Of a stretch of DNA of 64,000 nt, positions 46,598-57,141 are shown piece by piece. The position numbers were made by a program, and so were the translations under genes. The stretch's first letter is position 1, and each line of letters starts with the position of its first letter. Location: contig JAURCJ010000002.1 in the NCBI GenBank assembly GCA_030828505.1, positions 108,176-172,175 of the forward strand. Reading direction: 5' to 3'. Below the pieces are notes generated by a model, which worked only from the letters and a program-made list of their open reading frames with translations, searched no databases and was not told the origin of the DNA. The stretch is from Alphaproteobacteria bacterium. Lineage in GTDB: Bacteria > Pseudomonadota > Alphaproteobacteria > TMED109.

Positions 46598-46687
46598 ATG
46601 AAATTATTTCATTTAACTATAGAATTATTTTATATGGGTTTATTGATAACTCTGCTTGGATCTCGACTTATTTTCCCAAAGTATTAG
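46598..46687 (+). CDS. Leucine-rich 29-residue ORF upstream of leuA (possible leader peptide)
   Basis: The ORF runs from ATG at 46598 to TAG at 46687. Eight of its 29 residues are Leu, including the segment GLLITLLGSRL. A purine-rich AAGAGAG lies 6-12 bases before the ATG. The stop codon sits inside a hairpin (46675-46700), and leuA starts 49 bases later. The combination of Leu-rich short peptide, stop codon in a hairpin and following leucine synthesis gene is the pattern of a transcription attenuator leader. The hydrophobic composition also suits a small membrane protein. Confidence 0.5.
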   Translation: MKLFHLTIELFYMGLLITLLGSRLIFPKY

Positions 46688-46700
46688 AGGATGCTTTGGG
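46675..46700 (+). promoter_or_regulatory. Hairpin over the stop codon of the Leu-rich ORF
   Basis: CCCAAAG (46675-46681) is an exact inverted copy of CTTTGGG (46694-46700) with a 12-base loop that holds the TAG stop codon. A ribosome stalled on the last codons would melt it. No long U run follows (TAATAATGAGATTTTAATAG), so it is not a classic terminator by itself. It could be one arm of an attenuator or control translation of leuA. Confidence 0.5.
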
Positions 46701-46736
46701 TAATAATGAGATTTTAATAGTCTATGGGAGAAAAAA

Positions 46737-48317
46737 ATGGAATATGAAAAAAATAAATCATCAAGTAAAAGTTCAAGTGATAAAGTATTAATATTTGACA
46801 CTACACTAAGGGATGGGGAACAATCTCCTGGTTGTTCTATGAATTTAGAAGAAAAATTAAGGATAGCAGAGACTCTTCAGTCTCTTGGTGTTGATATAAT
46901 TGAGGCAGGTTTTGCAATTGCTTCCAATGGAGATTTTGAGTCTGTAAAAAAAATATCAGATACTTTAGACGGTCCTATAATATGTTCATTATCAAGGGCT
47001 GCGCATAAAGATATTGACAGGTCAGCTGAAGCTTTAAGGTTTGCTAAACGAAAACGAATACATACATTTTTGTCTACTAGTCCATTACATATGAAGTATA
47101 AGTTGCAAATGGAGCCTGAAGATGTATTGGATATGGTTATAGATAGTGTTTCTTATGCAAGAAATAAAGTTGAAGATGTGGAGTGGAGTCCAGAAGATGG
47201 ATCAAGAACAGATCATGATTTTTTATGTAGATGTGTTGAAGGAGCTATAAAAGCAGGAGCAACAACTATAAATATTCCTGATACTGTTGGATATGCAATA
47301 CCTGAGGAATTTGGCTCACTAATTGGTATGCTTAAAAATAAAGTTCCTAATATTGATAAAGCTATATTGAGTGTACATTGTCATAATGATTTAGGCCTTG
47401 CTGTAGCTAATTCTTTAGCAGCTGTTAAAGAGGGGGCTAGGCAAATAGAGTGTACAATTAACGGTATTGGGGAAAGGGCAGGAAATACTTCTCTTGAGGA
47501 AGTAGTGATGGCTATTAAAACTAGAAAAGATTTATTGCCTTTTGATACAAATATAAATACTGAAGTAATTACTAGATCATCAAGATTGCTGTCCGCAATT
47601 ACTGGATTTTCTGTTCAGCCTAATAAAGCTATAGTAGGGGCAAATGCATTTGCCCATGAATCCGGCATACATCAAGATGGTATGCTTAAGCATTCCGGAA
47701 CATATGAAATTATGACTCCGGAATCCGTAGGGCTTAATAAATCTACTTTAGTAATGGGTAAACACTCAGGTCGTCATGCTTTTAAATCAAAGTTAAAGGA
47801 ATTAGGATATGAGGTTTCAGATAATCATTTAAATGATGCTTTTCAAAGATTTAAAGATTTATCTGATAAAAAGAAAGATATTTTTGATGATGATATTATA
47901 GCTTTAGTAGATGATGGAATTGCTGACTCTGGAGATTTTGTTAAATTAAACTCTTTATCTTTAGAATGTGGCTCTAAAGGGCCAGCATTAGCTAAAATTA
48001 GTTTAACAGTTTTTGATAATATAGAAGAAATAGAAATTAATGGAGATGGTCCAGTCGATGCAATTTTTAAAGGCATTTCTTCCATTGTAGAAGGTAATTA
48101 TAAACTACAATTGTTTGCTGTAAACGCAGTTACGGAAGGAACTGATGCACAAGCAGAAGTTTCAGTCCGATTGATAGAGAATGGAAGGTCTGTAAATGGT
48201 CAAGCAGCAGATACAGATACTATGGTAGCTGCTGCAAGAGCATATATTGGAGCTTTAAATAAATTAATTATTAAAAGAGAAAAAAAATCGCTTATAAATA
48301 ATTTGGTTGGAAAATAG
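46737..48317 (+). CDS. leuA: 2-isopropylmalate synthase
   Basis: First committed step of leucine synthesis. The 526 residues include the TIM barrel with FDTTLRDGEQSPGCS (20-34), the HCHNDLGLAVANSLAAVKEGA metal-binding region in parts, and the C-terminal allosteric LeuA dimer domain (about 390-520) that senses leucine. A GGGAG site is 7 bases before the ATG. mreB follows after 18 bases. Confidence 0.95.
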   Translation: MEYEKNKSSSKSSSDKVLIFDTTLRDGEQSPGCSMNLEEKLRIAETLQSLGVDIIEAGFAIASNGDFESVKKISDTLDGPIICSLSRAAHKDIDRSAEALRFAKRKRIHTFLSTSPLHMKYKLQMEPEDVLDMVIDSVSYARNKVEDVEWSPEDGSRTDHDFLCRCVEGAIKAGATTINIPDTVGYAIPEEFGSLIGMLKNKVPNIDKAILSVHCHNDLGLAVANSLAAVKEGARQIECTINGIGERAGNTSLEEVVMAIKTRKDLLPFDTNINTEVITRSSRLLSAITGFSVQPNKAIVGANAFAHESGIHQDGMLKHSGTYEIMTPESVGLNKSTLVMGKHSGRHAFKSKLKELGYEVSDNHLNDAFQRFKDLSDKKKDIFDDDIIALVDDGIADSGDFVKLNSLSLECGSKGPALAKISLTVFDNIEEIEINGDGPVDAIFKGISSIVEGNYKLQLFAVNAVTEGTDAQAEVSVRLIENGRSVNGQAADTDTMVAAARAYIGALNKLIIKREKKSLINNLVGK

Positions 48318-48320
48318 TAA

Positions 48321-49376
<1,056 letters not shown>

Positions 49377-49401
49377 ATATTTATTATTTGGAATATAAAA
49401 T

Positions 49402-50280
49402 ATGTCAGGTATCTCTAATTTTAAAAGAGTTCAGTCTATTATTAGAGAAAGAACTTCTAATAATAAGTTAATAACTATACTTTCGTTTTTATTTGCTTTT
49501 ACATTGATTTTATCGACCATAGTATATCCTAATATTAATAATACTATAAAAGCTAAGTTTGTTGATTACTCGAGCGGTATTATTAATGCATTATATTCTC
49601 CAATTAATACTGTTAATAGGTCAATAACAAATTTATATAATATTATTAATGTTTATGATTTAAATAAAAAGTTAATGGCAGAAAATAAAGAATATAAATT
49701 ACAAAATAATGAATTAGTTATTTTAAGACATAAAAATAATGAATATAAAAAATTACTGAACATTGTAAATGATATTGAATTTAAATTTGTCACTGCAAAA
49801 ATAATTTCTAGAAGTAATTTAGCTTATACTAAATCTGTCATTTTAATGGCAGGCAAAAATAAAAATATTATAAGTGGTAGTCCGGTTATATATGATAAAT
49901 CATTAATAGGTTATATTAATGAGGTAGGTAATACTTCATCAAGACTAGTTTCTATAACTGACTCAAAAGTTAAAATACCTGCTCTTATAATTGATAAAGA
50001 TTTAAAAATTATTGTATCAGGTAACAATGATAAATATTTAGAAATTTTAAATTTAAGTAATTTATCTCTTATCAAAGATGGAGATAAAGTTTTTACTTCT
50101 GGAGACGGTAATAAATATCCAGAGAATTTATTTGTTGGTACTGTTAGACAAAAAAGAAATGGTGATTTTATAATAGAGCCTTTTTATGATATTAATAGTT
50201 TAAGTTACGTAAATATTTTAAATTGGTCATTAGTTAATAGAGGTATAGATATTAAAACAGATTCAATATTTTATGATTAG
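49402..50280 (+). CDS. mreC: Rod-shape protein MreC
   Basis: A 292-residue membrane protein with one N-terminal helix (about 23-42), a coiled-coil (about 75-120) and the MreC beta-domain (about 125-275). It links MreB to the periplasmic synthesis machinery. Sequence conservation is weaker than in MreB, and the call rests on domain shape and on the position between mreB and mreD. Confidence 0.92.
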   Translation: MSGISNFKRVQSIIRERTSNNKLITILSFLFAFTLILSTIVYPNINNTIKAKFVDYSSGIINALYSPINTVNRSITNLYNIINVYDLNKKLMAENKEYKLQNNELVILRHKNNEYKKLLNIVNDIEFKFVTAKIISRSNLAYTKSVILMAGKNKNIISGSPVIYDKSLIGYINEVGNTSSRLVSITDSKVKIPALIIDKDLKIIVSGNNDKYLEILNLSNLSLIKDGDKVFTSGDGNKYPENLFVGTVRQKRNGDFIIEPFYDINSLSYVNILNWSLVNRGIDIKTDSIFYD

Positions 50281-50292
50281 TAAGATATTTAT

Positions 50293-50796
50293 ATGAGTAT
50301 GTATTCAATAATAATATCAAATCTTAAATATTTAATTCCTCTTTTTACTACTTTTATTTTTACTATAATTACAATTACTCCAATTATGCCTATAGGTTAT
50401 GAGTCATTAGCACCTTTATTAGGAGTTATTTCAATGGCATTTTGGATAATTCACAGGCCTGATATAATGGGTTGGTTTTTTGTTATAATTATAGGTTTTT
50501 TTAGTGATGTATTTTATGGCTCTATTTTAGGGTCAGGAATACTTGCTTCAATTACAATTAGGATAGTAATTACTAAACTTTTATATAAATTAGAACCTAT
50601 AAATATTTATCATTCTATACTTTATATCTCTACAAGTATAATAATATGGCTATTTGTTTCATTATTTATAAAATTCCTTTTAAATATAGAATTTTTCAGT
50701 TTATATAATTTTTTTTTTCAAGCTTTAATTTCAATTATAATCTCACCTGTAGTAATATTTTTTCAATTATATTTATTAAAAAAAATATCTAGTTAA
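50293..50796 (+). CDS. mreD: Rod-shape protein MreD
   Basis: A 167-residue membrane protein with about five hydrophobic helices, 12 bases after mreC. The family is poorly conserved; the identification rests on its size, helix pattern, the ISDVFYGSILGSG-like segment (FFSDVFYGSILGSG) and operon position. Confidence 0.88.
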   Translation: MSMYSIIISNLKYLIPLFTTFIFTIITITPIMPIGYESLAPLLGVISMAFWIIHRPDIMGWFFVIIIGFFSDVFYGSILGSGILASITIRIVITKLLYKLEPINIYHSILYISTSIIIWLFVSLFIKFLLNIEFFSLYNFFFQALISIIISPVVIFFQLYLLKKISS

Positions 50797-50799
50797 CTA

Positions 50800-52644
50800 A
50801 TGCTTAATGAAAAAAAGAAAAAAAATAAAGTTCTAAGAAGAGTATTATTAGTTGGAAGTTTAAAGCTATTAGTATTTTCAGCAATAATAGGAAGACTCTA
50901 TAAATTACAAGTTGTAGATAAAGATAAATATAAAACTTTATCTGATAATAATAGAATTAATTTAAGATTTCAAGTTCCTACAAGAGGTAAAATTATTGAT
51001 TCAAAAGGTAATATAATTGCAGATAATAAAACCGTTTATTCCTTAACTTATAATTATACAAGTTTAAATAATTTTCATTCTACTTTAGAAAGATTAACAA
51101 AGTTAATTAATTTTGATGATATAGAAATTAATTCAATTCAAGAAAACATTAAAAAATTAGTATATAATAAAAATTATATTGTTTTGAAAGAATATATAAG
51201 TTGGACAGAACTTTCCATTATTTATGTTAACTTAGTAGACTTGCCGGGTATAAATATTAAGACTTCCTCTATACGAGAGTATAGTAGGGGCTCGTACTTT
51301 GCACATACTATTGGTTATACTTCATATTCTGAAGATAAAAATACCCAAGTTAGTAATGACCTAAAAATTCCTTTCTACTTAAAAGGGCAGAATGGTGTAG
51401 AAAAAGTTTATGATAATTATTTAAAAGGAGTTCCTGGTACCGAAGAAATAGAAGTCAATGCATCAGGTAAATTTGTTAGAAGATTAAGCTTAATAAAAAG
51501 TAAGCCAGGAAAAGATATTCAATTAACAATTAACTCTGAAATGCAAGACTTCGCAAATACTACACTAGGATCTAATATTGGGGCTGCATTAGTAGTTGAC
51601 GCAAAAAATGGTGATATTTTATGTTCTGCATCAACTCCTTCATATGATCCAAATATTTTTTCTAAAACATTAAATGTAGAAAGTTGGAATAAAATTTTAA
51701 ATACAGCTAATGCTCCATTAATTAATAGACCTATTAAGGGGTTATATCCTCCCGGCTCTACATTTAAGCCTGTAGTAGCTTTGGCTGCCTTAAAATATGG
51801 ATTAATAAATAGTGAAGAGAAAATATTTTGTAATGGTATGTATACTTTAGGGGATAGGAATTTTCATTGTTGGAAGAAAGGTGGGCATGGTAAATTAAAT
51901 TTATTAGATGCAATGGCGCAATCTTGTGATACTTATTTTTATGATTTAGCTCTACGATTAGGTATAGATAAAATAGCTCATACTGCTAAATTATTAGGTT
52001 TTGGAAAATATTATGATGATTTTTTTGGTATACCTAAAAGTATAATACCCAATAAGAAATGGAAAAAAGATAATTTTAATGAAAATTGGCAAAAAGGCGA
52101 GACTTTAAATGTAGGTATTGGTCAAGGGTTTCTATTATCAACACCATTAGAATTAGCAATAATGACAGGAAATATAATTAATAAGGGTCATATTATATCT
52201 CCTAATATTATTAAATCTATTTCAGGTGAAAATATTAATACTAATAAAATAATTTATGAAAATAATTTTGAAATTGAACATTTAAATATTGTTAAAAAAG
52301 CTATGTATAAGGTAATAAACACACCTAAGGGTACTGCATGGAAGAGTAGAATAGCTGATAAGGATTTTGAAATAGCTGGAAAAACTGGTACTTCACAAGT
52401 TAGGATAATTACTGCTAAAGAGAGAGAGACAGGTATTATTAAAAATGAAGACTTGCCTTTTGAGAAAAGAGATCATGCTTTATTTATTGGTTTTGCTCCT
52501 TATAATAATCCTAAATACATTACTGCTGTAATACTTGAACATGCCGGAGGTGGAGCAAGTCAGGCTGCTCCATTAGCTAAAAAACTACTTATTGCTGCTA
52601 GAAAATTTATAGAGGGGGTTGATACTGATCCTATAGTATCCTGA
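50800..52644 (+). CDS. mrdA: Penicillin-binding protein 2 (elongasome transpeptidase)
   Basis: A 614-residue class B PBP that crosslinks peptidoglycan in the lateral wall. One N-terminal membrane helix (13-32) is followed by the pedestal domain with RGKIIDSKGNIIA (62-74). The transpeptidase motifs are S320-x-x-K323 (PPGSTFKP), S375-C-D377 and K528-T-G530 (GKTGTSQ). It starts 3 bases after mreD and precedes rodA. Confidence 0.96.
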   Translation: MLNEKKKKNKVLRRVLLVGSLKLLVFSAIIGRLYKLQVVDKDKYKTLSDNNRINLRFQVPTRGKIIDSKGNIIADNKTVYSLTYNYTSLNNFHSTLERLTKLINFDDIEINSIQENIKKLVYNKNYIVLKEYISWTELSIIYVNLVDLPGINIKTSSIREYSRGSYFAHTIGYTSYSEDKNTQVSNDLKIPFYLKGQNGVEKVYDNYLKGVPGTEEIEVNASGKFVRRLSLIKSKPGKDIQLTINSEMQDFANTTLGSNIGAALVVDAKNGDILCSASTPSYDPNIFSKTLNVESWNKILNTANAPLINRPIKGLYPPGSTFKPVVALAALKYGLINSEEKIFCNGMYTLGDRNFHCWKKGGHGKLNLLDAMAQSCDTYFYDLALRLGIDKIAHTAKLLGFGKYYDDFFGIPKSIIPNKKWKKDNFNENWQKGETLNVGIGQGFLLSTPLELAIMTGNIINKGHIISPNIIKSISGENINTNKIIYENNFEIEHLNIVKKAMYKVINTPKGTAWKSRIADKDFEIAGKTGTSQVRIITAKERETGIIKNEDLPFEKRDHALFIGFAPYNNPKYITAVILEHAGGGASQAAPLAKKLLIAARKFIEGVDTDPIVS

Positions 52645-52650
52645 GAAATT

Positions 52651-53808
52651 ATGTTATCTGATAAAATTTTAAAATTTAGTGCTAATATTTTTGATAAATT
52701 ATTTTATATTAATTATTTTATATTACTTCTTTTAACTTTAATTTTTTCAATAGGTTTTGCTCTATTATATTCGGCTGCGGGAGGGTCTATGGATCCTTGG
52801 GCTTCAAAACAACTTATCAGATTTATTATATCAGTTTTATTATTTTTTATAGTTACTATAATTGATATTAGGTTTTGGTTAAGTGCATCATATTATATTT
52901 ATTTTATAAGTATTTTGCTATTAATAGCAGTTAATTTTATAGGTAATACAGGATTAGGGGCTCAAAGATGGATTAATTTTGGTTTTTTTAATTTGCAACC
53001 TAGTGAATTAATGAAATTTACTATTGTATTAGCTTTAGCTAAATATTTTCACGCAGAAAAGGATTTAAGTTTTTTAGGCAATATTAAAAATTTTATTATT
53101 CCTATATTATTAATTTTAATTCCTGCTTATATAATTTTTTTACAACCTGATTTAGGGAGTTCTATAATCCTTATTATGGCAAGTTTAACGATCTTGTTTA
53201 TAGTGGGATTATCTATTTGGTTTTATTTATTTAGTATCATTATGACGTTAATAATTGCGCCATTTGTCTGGTTACACTTATTATATGATTATCAAAAAGA
53301 TAGGATATTAACTTTTATAGATCCTTTAAGAGACCCCTTAGGGGCAGGCTATCATATTATTCAATCAAAAATTGCTTTAGGATCGGGAGGGTTATTTGGT
53401 AAAGGGTTTTTAAATGGTTCTCAAAGTCATTTAAATTTTTTACCAGAAATGCAGACTGACTTTATATTTACTTTGTTAGCTGAAGAATTTGGAATACTAG
53501 GAAGTATAATTTTATTATCTTTATTTATAATATTAATTATTTATACAATGATTATAAGCCTATTATGTAAAAGTAGATTTTCATTTTTTCTTGTTATTGG
53601 CGTTGCAATAAATATTTTCTTTTATGTATTTATAAATACAGCTATGGTCATTGGTTTAGTTCCTGTTGTAGGAGTACCTCTTCCTTTAGTATCATATGGA
53701 GGTACATCTATGATATGTGTAATGTTTGGTATGGGGCTAGTTAGTAATGCTTACCTAAATAGAAATTTGATAATACCCAGATATAAGGATGGCATTTTTG
53801 GTTGGTAA
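52651..53808 (+). CDS. rodA: Peptidoglycan glycosyltransferase RodA
   Basis: A 385-residue SEDS-family polymerase with ten membrane helices, the partner of PBP2. Family motifs are GAQRWINFGFFNLQPSELMK in parts, LQPDLGSSIILIMAS, and SHLNFLPEMQTDFIFTLLAEEFG, with the catalytic Asp in the last. It ends the mre operon and converges on an ABC-F gene 7 bases away. Confidence 0.96.
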   Translation: MLSDKILKFSANIFDKLFYINYFILLLLTLIFSIGFALLYSAAGGSMDPWASKQLIRFIISVLLFFIVTIIDIRFWLSASYYIYFISILLLIAVNFIGNTGLGAQRWINFGFFNLQPSELMKFTIVLALAKYFHAEKDLSFLGNIKNFIIPILLILIPAYIIFLQPDLGSSIILIMASLTILFIVGLSIWFYLFSIIMTLIIAPFVWLHLLYDYQKDRILTFIDPLRDPLGAGYHIIQSKIALGSGGLFGKGFLNGSQSHLNFLPEMQTDFIFTLLAEEFGILGSIILLSLFIILIIYTMIISLLCKSRFSFFLVIGVAINIFFYVFINTAMVIGLVPVVGVPLPLVSYGGTSMICVMFGMGLVSNAYLNRNLIIPRYKDGIFGW

Positions 53809-53815
53809 CAAATTA

Positions 53816-55306
53816 CTATAAATCTTTCCAACCAATATTCTTACAAAATTCTTTATAGTTACCATTATAATTAAAAACTTTACCATTATCATAAACTATT
53901 AGTTTATTTGCTATCTTTTTTAAAAAGTATTCATCATGAGTTACCATTAAAACAGAGCCGGAAAAGTTATTTACAGCATTCATTAGAGATTCCGTAGACT
54001 CCATATCTAGATGATTTGTTGGTTCATCTAAAAAAAGCATATTTACTGGTTTAAGTAGAATTTTTCCAAGCATAACTCTACTTTTTTCTCCTCCAGAAAG
54101 AATAGAAATTTTTTTATCGGCTAAATCTCCAGGAAACATCATATGTGCACATGTTCTTCTGATATTTGTTTCCAATATTCTATCGTCTACACTCTGAATT
54201 TCTTCATAAATTGTATTACCCATAGATAATCTATCTATATTCATTTGGCCCAAATAACCTATTTGTGTTTTAGTGTGTATTTTAATATTTCCAGAACAAG
54301 GGTTAATTTCTTTATGAAGAAGTTTTAAGAGTGTTGACTTACCTTTGCCGTTTTTTCCAATAATACATATTTTATCCCCTTTATTAACTTTAATATTAAA
54401 GTTATTTAGTAGAAGTTTATTATTATTATATCCAAAACTTAAATTATTAGTTTCTAATAGGCTTTCTTTACTATTATAATTTAAATAATTAAATTTAAAA
54501 TCTAAGTTTTCTATCTCATTTAATTTATCTAATACATCTTGTTTTTCTAACATTTTTATTCTTGATTGTGCTCTACTAGCTAAAGTTGCTTTTGATTTAA
54601 ATCTATCTATCCATTCTTGCGTTTTCTTTCTATTCTTCTCTTGGTTAATTCTTGTTTTTTCATGTATGATTTCTTCTTGTTGTATTTGTTCTTTAATTTT
54701 TCTTGTGTTACCAGGTAATTTCCTAAAACTTCTTCTATGTATATTTAATGTATGTGTTATAATACTATCCATAAATGCTCTATCATGAGTTATTAGAATA
54801 ATTTCTGATTCCCAAGATAATAAAAATTTTTTTAACCATTTTATAGAATGAATATCTAAGTAGTTGGTAGGTTCATCTAAAAGTAGTAAGTTAGGTTCTA
54901 ATAACAAAAGTTTTGCTAAATTTATTTTTACTTGAAATCCTCCGGAGAATAATTTTGGGTCTTGTAACATTTCTTCATCAGTAAAACCTAGTCCACTAAG
55001 TATTTTTTCACCCTTCCAAACTTCATATTGTCTTTCTGAATTTAAGACACTACATACTTCATCTATTATTGTATTTTTTGTAAATTTTATATGTTGTTCT
55101 AATATACCTACGGTGTAATTTTTTGAGTATTCTATAATACCAATATCTGGAGATATTTGATTTATAAGTAGCTTAAATAATGTAGATTTCCCTGTACCAT
55201 TTCTTCCAATTAATCCAATTTTTTCTTTTGGATTAATATTAAAGTTTACATCAGAAAATAATTCATTTCCTGAAAATGATATTGATAAGTCTATAATTCT
55301 AATCAT
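53816..55306 (-). CDS. ABC-F family ATPase (Uup/EttA-like ribosome factor)
   Basis: A 496-residue soluble protein with two ABC cassettes and no membrane segment. The first has GRNGTGKST (34-42) and LFSGGFQVKINLAKLLL with LLLLDEPTNYLD; the second has GKNGKGKST and ILSGGEKSRVMLGKIL with LFLDEPTNHLD. The charged linker between them (about 190-260) is typical of ABC-F proteins, which act on the ribosome E site. The first signature is SGGFQ rather than SGGE/SGGQ. Which subtype (Uup, EttA, YheS or YbiT) I cannot fix. The C-terminal Uup coiled-coil is missing. Confidence 0.88.
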   Translation of the reverse strand: MIRIIDLSISFSGNELFSDVNFNINPKEKIGLIGRNGTGKSTLFKLLINQISPDIGIIEYSKNYTVGILEQHIKFTKNTIIDEVCSVLNSERQYEVWKGEKILSGLGFTDEEMLQDPKLFSGGFQVKINLAKLLLLEPNLLLLDEPTNYLDIHSIKWLKKFLLSWESEIILITHDRAFMDSIITHTLNIHRRSFRKLPGNTRKIKEQIQQEEIIHEKTRINQEKNRKKTQEWIDRFKSKATLASRAQSRIKMLEKQDVLDKLNEIENLDFKFNYLNYNSKESLLETNNLSFGYNNNKLLLNNFNIKVNKGDKICIIGKNGKGKSTLLKLLHKEINPCSGNIKIHTKTQIGYLGQMNIDRLSMGNTIYEEIQSVDDRILETNIRRTCAHMMFPGDLADKKISILSGGEKSRVMLGKILLKPVNMLFLDEPTNHLDMESTESLMNAVNNFSGSVLMVTHDEYFLKKIANKLIVYDNGKVFNYNGNYKEFCKNIGWKDL

Positions 55307-55470
55307 ATGAGTTTACGTAAATAAGGTTATATAAATAATATATTGATATATTAGTTCTAATTTTAATGAAATATATTTTTTATATTATTAGTTTTTTTTA
55401 TTTTGAGTGACTAAAATATAACTTTTTGTTAATTTACTATTTATTATTAATAAAATTTGGGGGAAAAATA

Positions 55471-56111
55471 ATGGAAGTTTTACTTGATCCTAGAACCGTA
55501 AATAGTAGAAAGGTTTTAGCAGGACTTAAACTTATTGGAGCGGACTATTCAATTAGGAAATTTGATTATTTTCAAGCTGAACAAAAAAGTGAAGAATTTG
55601 TAAAAATCAATCCAAATGCTGCGTTTCCAGCTCTTGTAGATGGAGATTTTACTTTATGGGAATCTAACGCAATATTACAATATATGCAGCAGAGAAAGTA
55701 GGTAATACTAGTGCCTATCCAACTAATGTTCAAACTAGAGCAGATATTAACCGTTGGCTATTATGGGAAAGTAGTTCTTGGTTTGGCTCATGCTATGTTT
55801 ATTTGGTAGAAAATTGTGTTAAACCTTTATTAGGAGGTACCACAGATGAATCTATACTTTCAAATGAAGCAGAAAATTTTGAAAAATTAGCTAGTATATT
55901 AAATACTAGACTAGAAAACAATAAATTTTTGTGTGGTAACGAAGCAACTATAGCAGATGTTGCTGTTGCAGCACCTATGCATTTACATGGGTGGGCTAAA
56001 TTACCTCTTGATAATCATTCAAACCTCGTTCGTTGGATGACAGAAGATATAGAAAGTTCTAGTTGGTGGAAAGAAACTCACGTTGGAGAAGGTTTTACTC
56101 TGCCTGAATAA
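55471..56111 (+). pseudogene. Glutathione S-transferase, split by a frameshift
   Basis: The N-domain (55471-55701) starts at an ATG with GGGGGAAAA before it and has the thioredoxin fold with INPNAAFPALVDGDF and LWESNAILQYM, then runs into TAG. The C-domain continues in another frame from about 55686 with AAEKVGNTSAYPTNVQTRAD and goes on to NEATIADVAVAAPMHLHGW and a stop at 56111. Restoring one base in ATG-CAGCAG (as ATGGCAGCAG, about 55684-55687) joins both into one protein of about 213 residues with a normal GST layout. It may be a recent pseudogene or a sequencing error. A CmcJ-like oxidoreductase gene follows after 52 bases. Confidence 0.85.
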
Positions 56112-56163
56112 ATAAATTTTAACCATCAATAAAGTAAATTAAGAGAAAGCGAGTTTTTAGTAT

Positions 56164-57126
56164 ATGAAAAATAAAGGTTTTTTTAATTATATGTCTGAAG
56201 ACTCGCAAAGCTCTCTTTTTAGAAATGGTAAGGTCCTTACAAAGAGAGATCTTAACGGAAGTGATGCAGGTTCTGAAGGAATTAATATAGATAAAAAAGA
56301 AATGAAAATTCTAAATGCACGTGATTCACTTGCTAGAAAAAATATATCTATTGATAGTAAAGGTTTTGAAATTATAAATAGTAATATACAAAATTTAGGT
56401 ATTGATTTTTTTGACAATAATGAAGTTCTTAATAAATATTATAATCATTGTGCTGATTTCATTAAAGATAGAACTGGTGCAACAAGTGTTTATGCATTTG
56501 ATCATAATATTCGTTCAGCATCGGGTAAAAAATCAAAAACAATGATTAAAGATGGACAGCAAGTTCAAGGGCCCGCTCATATTGTTCATGGTGATTATAC
56601 ACTTACAAGTGCTCCAGAACGATTTAATCAATTAGCTAAACCGGTAAGAAAAAATGATACTTTCCGAAGTATAATAGGAGAATCAAATAGCTTATTAAGC
56701 CAAGAGCTTGTTGACACAACCTTATTGGATGGTCGATTTGCGATAATTAACTTATGGAGAAATATAGTTGAAGAACCAGTTGAGGTAAATCCTCTTGCAT
56801 TATGTGATGCTAGTACAGTCTCACCTGAAGATTTAGTAGTATTTGAAATTCATTATGCTGATAGAATAGGCGAGAACTATTTTGCCAAACATAATAAAAA
56901 TCATGATTGGTACTATTTTGATAAAATGACGAAAAATGAAGCTTTACTAATAAAACAATGGGATAGTCATGGAGCAATAGCAAAGACTAACGGTAAATTA
57001 GCCGATAATGAATCGTTTGATAAGCCATGTACTTTTAGCTTTCATAGTGCCTTTGAAGACCCTTCAACGAGGGAAGATGCTCCGGATCGATGGAGCATGG
57101 AAGTAAGATGTATTGTAATTTATTAA
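56164..57126 (+). CDS. CmcJ/NvfI family oxidoreductase (putative Fe(II)-dependent)
   Basis: A 320-residue protein of the family that includes the cephalosporin 7-methoxylase component CmcJ and fungal desaturases such as AsaB. Signatures seen are HGDYT (142-146), which could give the His-x-Asp metal pair, RFAIINLWRNI (191-201), PLALCD, HYADRIGENYF, and FSFHSAFEDP (291-300) with the distal His H294. The first 80 residues are a divergent N-terminal extension. The substrate is unknown. It is transcribed 15 bases before an SDR gene and 52 bases after the split GST, suggesting a short pathway acting on a small organic substrate. Confidence 0.78.
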   Translation: MKNKGFFNYMSEDSQSSLFRNGKVLTKRDLNGSDAGSEGINIDKKEMKILNARDSLARKNISIDSKGFEIINSNIQNLGIDFFDNNEVLNKYYNHCADFIKDRTGATSVYAFDHNIRSASGKKSKTMIKDGQQVQGPAHIVHGDYTLTSAPERFNQLAKPVRKNDTFRSIIGESNSLLSQELVDTTLLDGRFAIINLWRNIVEEPVEVNPLALCDASTVSPEDLVVFEIHYADRIGENYFAKHNKNHDWYYFDKMTKNEALLIKQWDSHGAIAKTNGKLADNESFDKPCTFSFHSAFEDPSTREDAPDRWSMEVRCIVIY

Positions 57127-57141
57127 TGGAGAAATAATTTC

